Source: Seminavis robusta (taxonomy: Eukaryota > Bacillariophyta > Bacillariophyceae > Naviculales > Naviculaceae). From it: a stretch of 64,000 nt of DNA. The notes beneath the pieces are model-generated. The model did no database searches and was not told the origin of the DNA. It saw nothing but the letters and a program-made list of their open reading frames with translations. The position numbers and the translations under genes were made by a program. The DNA lies in contig CAICTM010000328.1 of the NCBI GenBank assembly GCA_903772945.1, forward strand, positions 1-64,000, read 5' to 3'. Below are positions 45,698 through 57,000 of this stretch, piece by piece; the stretch's first letter is position 1, and every line of letters starts with the position of its first letter.

Positions 45698-46145
45698 TTG
45701 TCGAGCAGCCGCACGCAAAAGAGGACAACGATCCTGATCCCTATTTGCCCACGCTGCCTGGCGTGGAAACCTGAACCCTCATGGGTTCTTCGACGAATGA
45801 CTCGACTCACAGTTGCCAAACTGTACCATCTCACAAAACACGAAATCGATTCCCACACTTCGCTCCTACTCATCAAGTACATCTCTACATCTCTCAGGTC
45901 ATCACCTGCGTTCCTGAAATGGATACCCCACATACATGTCGCTATGTCGCCTCCTTCGCAAGATCACTCTAAGGCAATAGCACCCCTCGAAGACCGCTCA
46001 CAGATAGCAACCTTGAAGAACACAACAGCAAGACGGTCCAACTCTCTTTCAGCCATTGAACAGTCGATGCAAGAAGGTTGTCTCCTTCTCTGCTCACAAT
46101 TCTTCCTTCAGCCGAGCTGCAAGCAAGAACTAGAATAGATTAACC
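45698..46145 (+). repeat. Split direct repeat A1
   Basis: 448 bp starting TTGTCGAGCAGCC and ending AATAGATTAACC, repeated as A2 at 51,977-52,424 with small differences. Confidence 0.88.
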
Positions 46146-49100
46146 TCTTGCGTCGGCATCAGGGTCTAAATCTCTTCGAAATTTCTCGACCATGGCCACC
46201 GCTTTATTCTCTACTCTCGTTGACCGCGGAAATCACTGGGACGCACCCGAGTTTGACTATGCCGCTCTTCTGACCCATGTCGGTGGTAACGTTGACACGA
46301 ACAGTAACGTCACTCAAACTACCCTGTGCTCTGCCGTCACGCGGTCTCCTCTTCTCGTCGCCTTCGTTCTCACCGGTGATGAAGACTACATCCATGTCGG
46401 GCATTCCTTGTTCACATACCCCGCTGACTTCGAACGCGCCTCTCCTTACGACAACCTCGCTGTTGTGCTCACCGGAAACGACCTTCACACGGTCGCTCCT
46501 AACACCAGTTTCCAACGTGTCGCCGAGACACGCTGCAAGACACTTGCCCATTTGGATGGTCCCGACATGTTAGGAGACGACCCTCCTACCCTTCACTCCG
46601 GTCCCCATGGACCAGGCGAAGCGGATGTTGACACCTACCGATCCCGTCGCGTCATGCCTCTTCCTCACTAACTGACCTCGCGTGCCCTTACTCAAGTACC
46701 TACCGGTCGCTACTCCATCGTCCAGTTCCGAAACCTCATCCTTGCTCCCGAGATCACTCATGCCGAAGTCGCCCGTCAAAATGCCATCATCCCTCTCGTC
46801 CAATGGTTTCGCGCTGTTTGCACCCGCGATGCTGGCGGCTCTCTCCTACGCATCACCGGGGAATACTCTGGTCTCCCTGCCAACGTCATGGCTCTCCAAC
46901 GATGCCTAAACTCAGTCAATCGTCCGCTGCTCACTCCCTAGGCGCCACCGGACCTGGACTAACAAACGACACTTTCAACGCGGGAGTGGCCGGCATCCAA
47001 GAACACACTCACAACGTCAACCGTGAACAACTGAACTTCGAGCGCACTCGAGGAACAAAACCTTCACGTCCAAATACGGAGTAAATCTGGCCACTCGCAT
47101 CCACAACCTCTGCAACGTGGCCTCTGACGACGACATACCTGAGATCCATCGTCCCTGGCCGATTGTTCGAAAGTTAGCGACTACAGAACCCTTCAATGTC
47201 ACCTGGACATACGCACCATTGCTTCCCCGCTTGGCATCAAACAAGAAAACAAACCCTTGGCCACTGGTCAAATCCTCGACAAGGTCTTTAGAAAGTACGA
47301 GATTTCTTCCTCTTGACAGGTCCTCGGGGTTGGGCTCTCTCCTTTCTCTGTCATATGTCAAAGACACGAAGAGTCCAAGGATGTGATGGACTTAGCCTCC
47401 AAAGCAACCCTCGTCGAGCGAGGACATTCCATCAACTCTTGCAGGGACGCGACACTCTCTTCCACGACGACGTGAAGTTCCAGTAGATTCTCGTCCGCCG
47501 GAGAAACTCTACGGCTTCTCATCCTAGTGTATGTCTTTCATGGTGTTGAACACGCGATCTCCGTGAACATTCGGAGCGTAGTCCGAAGACTTGGTCCCAG
47601 CCTATACACCATTTCCCGAAACTACGCCGACACACCCAGTCTAGGTATGGACATCATTGGCCGCGTCCTCTATGACACACAACAGGACTACTTTGCCTGG
47701 GTCAAGCTGGCTGTAACCGACCGTACCGCTGTGCCTCCAAACTTCACGACACACTTGGGACACGTCCAATCTCATCCGGCCTCAGTCCTAGCCACTCACC
47801 CGCCTTACTGGTACTCCCCCATCAAACCTACCGCTCCACCCCTGACTATTTGACAAACCTGCCGGAGATCATCAACAGAAGGCCGTAGCCCACGGTGTCA
47901 CCAAGGCTCAAGGGGACAACGACCTTCTCAAACGACTCCAGTCCGCAGGTCATCGCTCCATTGGGGAGATGACCCGCGTACATGACATCACCATCCCTCA
48001 GCACGGCGTTCAAGATGTCTGTCTAGCCTGGGCCTTGAAAGGGAACTGCATCTAGTCCTGCAAGCGAGCTGCCACTCGCAACGCTACCCAACTGCGACAA
48101 ACAATAAGCTCCACGAACTTCTGAACACCTGCGGAGTGGCCAGAGAACAAGCGTGAGTCTCCACGCCCGGGACCACGGTAGCGGTGTGTACTACCCAACC
48201 GTTCACCGTCCCCCCTGTACCTCGAAGACAGTTGGGCTCGCCCCTACCTAGTAACCTTGATGTCCCTCCGTCAGGTAGAAACCGACGGAGCACCCCTGCC
48301 CTCAACATAAACACATCTACACATTCTTCAGTACACTTCACACAACCACAACTCCACTCCTTCACCTACTAAGCCCCCTTCACTCTTCAACGACCCGCCC
48401 CCGGCGAAGCGTCCTTCACCTTCAAAGTCTCGCCTCCACTACACACCTAAAACTACTTGTACTCCCGTTGACACCAAATCTGTCCGAAATGATCGTCTAG
48501 GTACGCTAGTTACTAAATTATGCCGCGACTACTCCCAAGCCGAGTCCTGTGAATCCTTTGTCACAAACTTCCGAGGTAGTTCCTACCTCTCCCCCGAAAT
48601 GGAACAAGTCGATCCAGCCATTCCCTTGCTCACCGAATGGCGGGACCATGGGGTTCCCGTCAAAAACAACTCCCCTCTCTTGGACCGCGAGCAGACAGGG
48701 GATTGCATTCCGCGTGGATGCCACGGAGAGAATTCTCCGAATTCATCACCAACAAGTTTCTGGGTGAGTCCTACCCTACGACCTTCTCAAAGACGAACCT
48801 TCCTTGCTGCTATCCGCCGCTGCTGTCAAAGAGGAACGGGACCGCAAACCCTGTCTCATCAGCGATCACTCCTGGGACTGGGGATGGCCATCGGTTGAAC
48901 CAAACCACTGCTCATCATGCTCCTCACCGAAGCCATGCAATTCGGAGGCGCCCTTCCCCGGATTCTCTACGATGTCAGCCACGCTAACCCCAAGTTTTGG
49001 TCCAGTTCCGCCTCTGCAAGCACGAATCCAGAGATGGCTTCTACCGTATATTCCTGAACGCCTCAGATCTGCATCCGTCTCACGCTCTCCTCCCGAAATA

Positions 49101-51764
49101 CGAAGGAGAACCCAACTGGTAGCCATCCCAATGTCTTCCACCATGCGGTTGGGTCCAATCCCTCCTACATTCAGCGGAATGTCCGAAACTGCTGCGAACC
49201 GCGGTAACTCGCGCTTCTCGCACTCGCCGCGCCTTGTCCGCCGCACCCGCCTCGAAGAACCGGCCTCTAGCCAGGACGACCTGCACCCTATCCATGACTC
49301 CACGCCCAGCGACGCCGAAGACCGAGTCCGCCACTCAGGCCCTCCGAACATCGCACGGAACCCTCGAGTCACACCGCCGACGACGACACGCGGCAGTCTC
49401 CAACAGGGTTACAACCGTCCCCTAGCCGCAAAGATGTCTCTCGTTGACGACTTCATTCAACTCGGCAAGGAGGCAAGAACCGATGAACGTACTTCGTCGT
49501 CACCTTCTCCACGCTATCGACGCAGATCCTTGCACGCCCAAACCTGGACGAAAAGACATCGCAAGAAGCCGTCTCCTTGAAGAAATTACTAAAGGGCGAC
49601 GGCAGCTGGGCCCCCGAAAACTCATCCTCGGACTGGATCATTGACACTCTAAGACAGACACTCGAACGTACCACCCCATCGCAAGGAGGCTCGTCGCGGC
49701 TATCTTCCAGAAGGGCTAGCTGCCTGCAAGGCTGCGTCTAGCAACAAAGTCTGGATGCAAATCCTCGCGAAACTCGCTTCGTCTCGGTCGCTATACGGGG
49801 TTCCGCTGGGCTGTTCGCGCACTCCAACTCGCCCTCACCAAGGCAAGCGGAAACCGCATCCGGATCACCGCCGCTCTCCTTCATCACATCGACGCCTTCC
49901 GCCATCTGGCAGCCAGCCTCTGCCACCGCCACCACACCCCTGAGATCGTGCCTCAGGACCCTTCCTACTTCGGGGCCACTGACGCCGCCAAGGCCGGTAT
50001 GGGTGGTGTCTACTTCGACTCAACGGGTCAAGGATACCTATGGAGAGAGCCTTTCCCGGACGACATCCAACGCGACTAGTCTCGGCCGCAAACCTCTCTG
50101 GCTCCATTACCAACAGCGACCTCGAACACGCTGGCATTCTGGCTCAACAAGCTCTCCTCGCGACCGTCACGACGTCCGCTACGCTACCCTCACACAGCTA
50201 TCGGACAACACCCCGCTGTCTCCCGGTGGCCAAGGGTGCGTCTCCACTGATGGTACCAGCCGCCTCCCTCTCAACTACGCCTCTCTCCACCAACGCAAAC
50301 ACGGTACTGCCCCCTCTCGACGTACATCCTAGGACCGGTAACGTCATGCCGACGACACTATCTCGTCTGCAACATCTCACCATGCCTTCGCTCCTGTACC
50401 ACTTTGGACAGCGATATCCCAGACAGCTACCTTGAGGGTTGACTGCTGCCACCCGAGTCCTTCCCAGTCTACTCTCGCGCTTCGCTGCAAGTTGCCTCAA
50501 AAGCATCGTCTCCAAGACCAGCTCAGGGCCCGCAACCGCACCTTCGGCGCTGTGTGACTTCTGCGATCGCCACAGGTCAACGCAACCCTCCGTGATTTCC
50601 TTGAGCCCGAGGTCCGTATCTGCTACCTCCTCCCTTCCCCACAACTACCGCGTGTCGAACGTATGTCCGAGCTGATACAGTGGTCAAAGCCATTCACGCC
50701 GTCGGCGAGGGATATCCAACTTGGACCAGACTGATCCCCGACTCGGCTCCGACGGGAAGCTCCATCCAATACTCACTGGTTACTACAAAGACTCCATGAC
50801 GGCGACGCACCCCCCGACCGGCCTACCCTGCCAACATCTACCATCTACAAGAATTGCTCACCGCTCTTCGATCGTTGACCCCGTCGTGGACTTCAACCAA
50901 CACACTCGGGATCCTCTGCATCTGCGCCTTCTTCTGGCTCCTCCGCCCTGCTGAATATCTCGACACCAGTAACCCTGAGGCCCGAAGCCAGGCCTTTCTC
51001 CTTGAGGACATCACCTTCACCATCGCTGGTCGCTTCCAAGTCACCGCTGACAAAATCTCTTTGAATGACGTGTCTGACCCCAGTGCCTCACCGCGGCTTC
51101 GCTGACATTCATGACCAAAAGAACGCGTCAAAGGCGAGGTCGGTGGGTCACCGGGCTACCGCTGACCCCTGGCTCTGTCCTGTCAAATCCCTCGCCCGTC
51201 TCGTCCGTCACATCCGCACCGCACACATCACGCTCAACACTCCATTGGAGGACCGCGCCTCCACTCCACTCTACAAACACTACAACTCCGTCCGTAAGAA
51301 ATGGTACACGTCAAGCCCAAGTTCATCACCGATGCCTTCGTGCTGCCGCAAGCGGCTCGAACGGACCACCAGAATCTCCCACATGAAGTGTCCGCTCGCT
51401 CCCTCCTTCCGGGCGGCGCCACTGCTTTCCTCTGCGCCCAGTGGACTCTGATGCCATCCGCCTCCTCGGTCGATGAAGTCAGACGCCATGTTGCGCTCCT
51501 CCGAATCCAGGCCGCCACCATCACGCACCACTACTCCCAGAAAAATGCTGGCCCACGGTGCCTACACCTTCCAGGCGGGAACCTACGACAAGTTTCCTCC
51601 CGCCTGCGCAGGCGCCTGCTACTATCGCAGAGATCCTCCTTCACGCGGAACTCTACGAGGACTAACCTACCCTTAGTCCACATCTCCAGAGAACCTTGCC
51701 TCCTCCTCGGTCTCTCATTTTCCCACCCCGCTACGCTCCCACCCTGTTCTGCCTTTGGCTATTT

Positions 51765-51976
51765 GGTTGGCCGAATGTCGCACATCACGCGGGACTCACA
51801 TCCCGCGGGACTGCCTCATTCGTGCTTGGTTCCGCTCGCGATTCTAGCAATCACGAGCGGCACCCCTGGGTAGCGGAGACGGTCGGCTCAGTAAATGGCC
51901 GAGTCTCTCCACCACCCTACACTACTCAACTAGTCGTGCTGTGCTGCTCTAGGCGAGCGCCGCTTGTCGGCGCTCG
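51765..51976 (+). repeat. Split direct repeat B1
   Basis: About 212 bp starting GGTTGGCCGAATGTCGCACA and ending GTCGGCGCTCG, directly abutting A2; repeated as B2 at 52,441-52,655. An internal GCGAGCGCC...GGCGCTCG inverted repeat lies at its right end. Confidence 0.88.
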
Positions 51977-52424
51977 TTGTCGAGCAGCCGCACGCAAAAG
52001 AGGACAACGATCCTGATCCCTATTCTGCCACGCTGCCTGGCTGGAAACCTGAACCCTCATGGGTTTTCGACGAATGACTCGACTCACAGTTGCCAAACTG
52101 TACATCTCACAAAACACGAAATCGATTCCCACACTTCGCTCCTACTCATCAAGTACATCTCTACATCTCTCAGGTCATCACCTGCGTTCCTGAAATGGAT
52201 ACCCCACATACATGTCGCTATGTCTGCCTCCTTCGCAAGATCAGCTCTAAGGCAATAGCACCCCTCGAAGACCGCTCACAGATAGCAACCTTGAATGAAC
52301 ACAACATGCAAGACCGGTCCAACTCTCTTTCAGCCATTGAACAGTGATCGCAAGAAGGTTGTCCTTCTCTGCTCACAATTCTTCCTTCAGCCGAGCTGCA
52401 AGCAAGAACTAGAATAGATTAACC
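51977..52424 (+). repeat. Split direct repeat A2
   Basis: Second copy of A, directly following B1; a 16-bp spacer separates it from B2. Confidence 0.88.
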
Positions 52425-52440
52425 CACCTCTCCCTCCCTG

Positions 52441-52655
52441 GGTTGGCCGAATGTCGCACAATCATGCGGGACTCACATCCCGCGGGACTGCCTCATTCGT
52501 GCCTTGGTTCCCGCTCGCGATTCTAGCAATCACGAGCGGCACCCCTGGGTAGCGGAGACGGTCGGCTCAGTAAATGGCCGAGTCTCTCCACCACCCTACA
52601 CTACTCAACTAGTCGTGCTGTGCTGCTCTAGGCGAGCGCCGCTTGTCGGCGCTCG
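52441..52655 (+). repeat. Split direct repeat B2
   Basis: Second copy of B, forming the right terminus of the element and ending in GGCGCTCG as B1 does. The flanking DNA after it (TGAGATAGTAG) does not repeat the left flank. Confidence 0.88.
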
Positions 52656-52859
52656 TGAGATAGTAGATAGTAGTGCAGTGGTACAGTGCTGTCGGCGGAC
52701 CAAAAAGCTATCTACTGGAGTATCTCTCCATGCACACAGGCAGTGGCATAATCTGGGCGGACAAGAGTGAAGGGTTGGATCATCGCATGAGAGTGGTATA
52801 GAACTTTTCACCACACACGAGAGTCCTGTAGAACATAATATTTTGGCCCCAATGGATGG

Positions 52860-53180
52860 ATCAACACAGCCCAAGCCTTGAGTCACCGTGGACGTGTAGT
52901 TCATCTATTTTAAAGTCTATAAGAACTAATACCTTTACTCAGCTGTGTTAGGCTCCCTGCGACGCACAACAGAGAAGACGTGAGGTAACTTGCTTCCCCA
53001 TGTTATGGTCTCGACGTCGTGAACCAACGTACCGTATGAGGAGAATATGTCTTTCTCCACCCAGATGACGAGGAGACGTTCCATTCTTGCATGGTGTCGA
53101 TCCACCCATCACTCGTGAAGATGTTTTAAGGCTGACTATATGTTTGCATTCAGTCCATAAATCAAACAAGGCTACCACGA
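52860..53180 (-). pseudogene. Relic of the 3' end of an OSCA/CSC1-type channel gene
   Basis: The minus strand encodes a peptide (LVHDVETITWGSKLPHVFSVV around 52,970-53,035) parallel to the C-terminus of the channel gene at 61.2 kb (LVQDVERITNHSKLPHPVFSVV). The adjoining non-coding sequence (TTTAAAGTCTATAA-GAACTA, ACTCAGCTGTGTT, then GACGCACAAC-GAGAAGACG) matches that gene's 3' end and 3' UTR. The part farther upstream is no longer recognisable, and no transmembrane exons are present. It is therefore a short duplicated tail, probably from an ancient tandem or segmental duplication. Confidence 0.6.
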
Positions 53181-54072
53181 TGACAACACCAGACTTCCCT
53201 TGGGCTTTCCGGGCTCGACCAATGTAGGCTGCTAATGAAAGTACGGTACTCGCAAGACCAACAAGGACATTAATCCACCAATCGCTAGCAGCATGATCAC
53301 CAAATGGCTAGCAGCGGATTTGCGTCTCTTGCTGACCAGTCGAAATTCAGTAGGTGGTTTCGCGCACAATCAGCACAGGACAAAAAAGACAGCAGCAGCT
53401 GCTGCAGTGAGTGATCGGACCGAGGGTCAACAAAGTGAGCAATGGATCGATGCTACCGCGACGACCACGGAATCAACATCGCACAGAAAAACGTTATTGG
53501 TTCCCAACTTTGAACTTGGCAATATTTCTTGGGTTTTTTCTTGGTCCATTGGTGTTCCGTGGTACAGGACTTACCCATTTGTTGGTATTCATCCCATCGC
53601 GATGGCCCCCAATGCTTCATTCTGTGCTGGCGTAAGGATGAGTACACTGTAGCTGCATTACCATAGTTTAGAGTGGACGACGGATTTTCTCTGATCGAGC
53701 CATCAAAGAACGCTATCGGCTGGCTGTAGCCGTTTCGTACCGGTAGCTATCACGGCTGTACCAAAAGTCTTGGTGGCCAAGCAGGTGGATCGTGTTTTGC
53801 GAAAGTCAATGGTCTCAGTTTCCAGGCCGTCATTCAAAGCATTAAAAAAGGGCCTTATTCAGGCACACTTCAAATAACGAATGATTGAATGAATCGTACA
53901 TTCAATGTAACTCCGCCACCTCTACTTTGAGCCCTCGCTGCTGCATGGTAACAACAAAAAACGAGCATGACTACTGCATGAAGCAACAACACGGAAACAC
54001 TCCCGCAAAGGCAGACAAAAAGCTCACAAAATTAAAGTATCAAACCAAAGCAAGAGACAACTATAGTATACA
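53181..54072. other. Upstream region of gene D
   Basis: No gene recognised; scattered short frames only. Probably holds the promoter of gene D, including the block shared with gene C. Confidence 0.45.
53771..54072 (+). promoter_or_regulatory. Conserved upstream block of gene D (shared with gene C)
   Basis: Same ordered motifs as upstream of gene C: GGTGGCCAAGCAGG, CATTCAAAGCATT, CACACTTCAAA, CTCTACTTTGAGCCCTCGC, then AAAATTAAAGTATCAAA near the start codon. An in-frame TAG lies two codons before the ATG at 54,073, which sets the start of gene D and by analogy of its paralogues. Confidence 0.45.
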
Positions 54073-57000
54073 ATGACAATGTTCTTCTCAACCATCCTGG
54101 AGGCCCTCAACTATCATGCCTCTGAAACACCTGAAAAGATTCTGTTCACGTGGGTCGATATCAAGTGCAAGGAGCAAAACAAAATGACATTCAGGCAACT
54201 AGAAGATGAATCCAATGCTGTGGCAGCTCGTCTTCTCAAGTTGGGTTGCTCGAAGGGAGATAGAGTCATGGTGGCCTATCCCTTTGGCCTGGAGTTCTTG
54301 GCAGGCATGTTTGGTGCCATGAAGATTGGGGTCATTCCCTGTTCCATCTATCCACCTAATCCCAATCAGCTCAAAACTGAAATGCCCAAATTCCGTGGTT
54401 TTGCTGAGGATGCTGGAGCCAAGTATGCTCTAACTTCTACAGCATTTGCCACGGCCATGACCGCCGTGAGTGTCCTCTACAAAACTGGTGTCAAGTGGAT
54501 CGGAACCGACAATTTACAAGTCAAGAAGCGCAACGCAAACAAACAGAAAGCCTATGAGACTTATGTGGGGGCACCAGAAGACATCTGCTTCATCCAATAC
54601 ACATCCGGTAGTACTGGTCGCCCAAAAGGAGTCATGATCGGTCACCACAATCTTGTGGAAAATATTCGTGGTATTTCGTGCATGTCAGATACTGACGTAC
54701 TCAGTTCAACTGTTGCAGCCCTGTGGGTTCCTCAATATCATGGTATGGTCAAAAAACTGTTGTCCTAGAATCAGATCAGCTTTCTAGCCATCGCTCACTC
54801 CAGATGCCCTTTTCCTTATCCTTTATAGACATGGGGCTTGTGGCTGGGTTCATGTCAACTGTATATGGAGGTATTCATCTTGTCATGGCATCACCACTGG
54901 ATTTTGTGTCCAATCCTCTACTCTGGAGTGATATGGTTGAGACCTACAAGGCCACCCTTACCTGTGCCCCCAACTTTGCCTATGCCTTGCTCCTCAAGAG
55001 GTTGCAACAGGCCAACCGAACAGCTGACTGGAGTTGTGTAAAGCGAGCCATGTTTGGTGGTGAGCCTTCTCAAAGTCACATTGTGGAAGCAGTTTCAAAG
55101 ACTCTAAACATCAATCAACAGCATATCTACAACATTTATGGAATGGCTGAGTCTGTGGTGTTTCTTACTGGCGGACCAGCCAATGCCGAGGCTGAAGGCC
55201 TGGTTTCTTGTGGTGCAGCAGACTCTCCAACCCTCAAGCTTCGAATTGTTGAGGATGGAAAAGAAGTCAAAAACAGACAGGTTGGAAGCATCTGGGCCTA
55301 ATCACCCCGGGTGGCAGCCGGATACTATGGCCAGTCTGAGTTAACCACCGCTACCTTTGCCAATGCTTTGCCCAGCTATGATGGGACCTGGCTTGACACT
55401 GGTGATTTGGGCAAGATTGTGGATGGGCAGCTCTATGTCACTGGACGCGTGAAAGATGTTATCATTATCAATGGCAAGAACTACTACCCAACTGATTTGG
55501 AGCTGTCTATCGATGATCTCTTTGGTGATGTCATCCGTCCAGGTAGGACCACTGCCTTTCAGTATGGTGATGATAGTATCGGCATCACTGTCGAAGGCCG
55601 CAAGCAATTTGATGAATTGGAAAATAAAGATTTGGCTGTCCACATAGCCAACCATGCATCTCAGGTGCACGGGTTGCTTGCTGTTAAGGTTGTTGTTCTC
55701 AAGCTTGGTGTGACACCAAAAACCACCTCTGGCAAGCTGAAGAGGAGCGAGATCAGGAAGACTACTATTGCAAGTGACTGGAAGGAATCATCTGTGTTAT
55801 TGCAATTCCAGCGCGAAGAGACAATTGTTCCTCTACTGAAAACGAAAAGAGCTTCTTTTCTTGAGAACTCTTTTTCAAATCAAGGTATTCCCAGCAGCGA
55901 GTTTTATCTGTCCAAAGGAACTCAACGTGAAATCAAGCGCAGGTCAATGACTTTGCTTGACTTGAAATCGATGAGAACCATGATGGACAGTATTGAAGAC
56001 CCTTCTCACTTTGAGGAATATGATGAAAAGCCGCTGCATGTTGCTGTTGTGGGAGCTGGGGCTGCTGGTCTCATTGCAGCACTCAGGTTAGCTCAACGAA
56101 ACATCAAAGTCACACTGCTTGAATGCAATGAGCAAATTGGTGGACATGCAAGACACGTGGAAGTTTTTGGGCATGAACGCAATCCCGCTTTTGGAGTGTT
56201 CATTGCAGGGGAATCACCAAACCTAATGGCTCTGGCAGAGGAGCTTGGGGTGGCACCAATTCCTCTTGGCGAGTCAAGGCAAGCACGCGGGTTGGTTTCC
56301 CAAAAGTCCCAGCCTATTCCTGAGGTTCCACTTTCGGAGATCAGCCGCTTCATAGCTGAAATGCAACGAATTCACAAGGCTGGCTCTGGTCAGAATGAGA
56401 CAATTGGTGAATTCCTGGACCAGAATGGATATGATCAGCACTTCATCGTGTACTTTTATGTTGGCAGAATTGTCAGCTTTTTTGCTGGGCAGTCCATTCA
56501 AGACTACCTCAATATTCCATTGGAGCTGGTTGCTTGGTTTGTTATAATTGGTTTTGCCAAGAACAGGGCCTTCCTCCGAATGAGCAACAGAGAATACATG
56601 GAGGCATTTTGGGTGCAGTTGCAAAGCCTCAGTGTTGAAATCAAGACAAATGTGACTACCAAGGTGTTGGGTCGTGCTGATTCTGGAGTCACACTCAGCA
56701 CAAGCTGCTGTGGTAAAGAAGATGTTCTGCTAGTTGACAAGCTTGTCTTGGCAGTTCCACCAAATGCTGCTGCCCATGTCCTTGAAAATTCCATGTCACC
56801 ACAAGAGAATGTTCTGACTGAATTTGATTGCCCCTTGGAGACAGTTGTGATGCACACAGATTCAAATTGGATTGACAGCAAGAAACCATGTGTGCTGTTT
56901 GCCAATATTCTGGATTGGGGCAAATCAAGTTTGCCTGCAGCTTCTGACACCATTCCTTTGACGACATCATTCCCAAGTGGTAGGTGTGGAATCCATATTG

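Larger units (their letters stand above)
45698..52655 (+). mobile_element. Tyrosine-recombinase retroelement with split direct repeats (Ngaro/PAT-like, DIRS order), fossil
   Basis: A 6.96-kb element in the order A1 - coding region - B1 - A2 - B2, where A is ~448 bp and B ~212-215 bp. This split-direct-repeat plan is known from Ngaro- and PAT-type members of the DIRS order. The coding region holds a gag-like first ORF (46,192 onward), an RT-like region about 48,600-49,700, an RNase H-like region about 49,950-50,170 (TDAAKAGMGG-type and TNSDLEHAG-type motifs), and a tyrosine recombinase about 50,340-51,570 (W-LLRPAEYLDTSNPE; VGHRA-DPWLCPVKSLA). No target duplication is visible, as expected for tyrosine-recombinase integration. 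The coding region is broken, with many breaks (well over five). The A and B copies are still very similar, suggesting a fairly recent insertion. It separates megasynthases C and D. Confidence 0.8.

Noticed and set aside
53293-53652. 119-codon plus-strand frame upstream of gene D
   Set aside because: No recognisable domain, overlapped by other frames of similar length, and placed in the probable promoter region of gene D.
55299-55301. TAA read as glutamine (code change)
   Set aside because: The host genes here end in TAG or TGA, so TAA use as stop cannot be checked from them, but a single codon is too little and diatom nuclear genes use the standard code.
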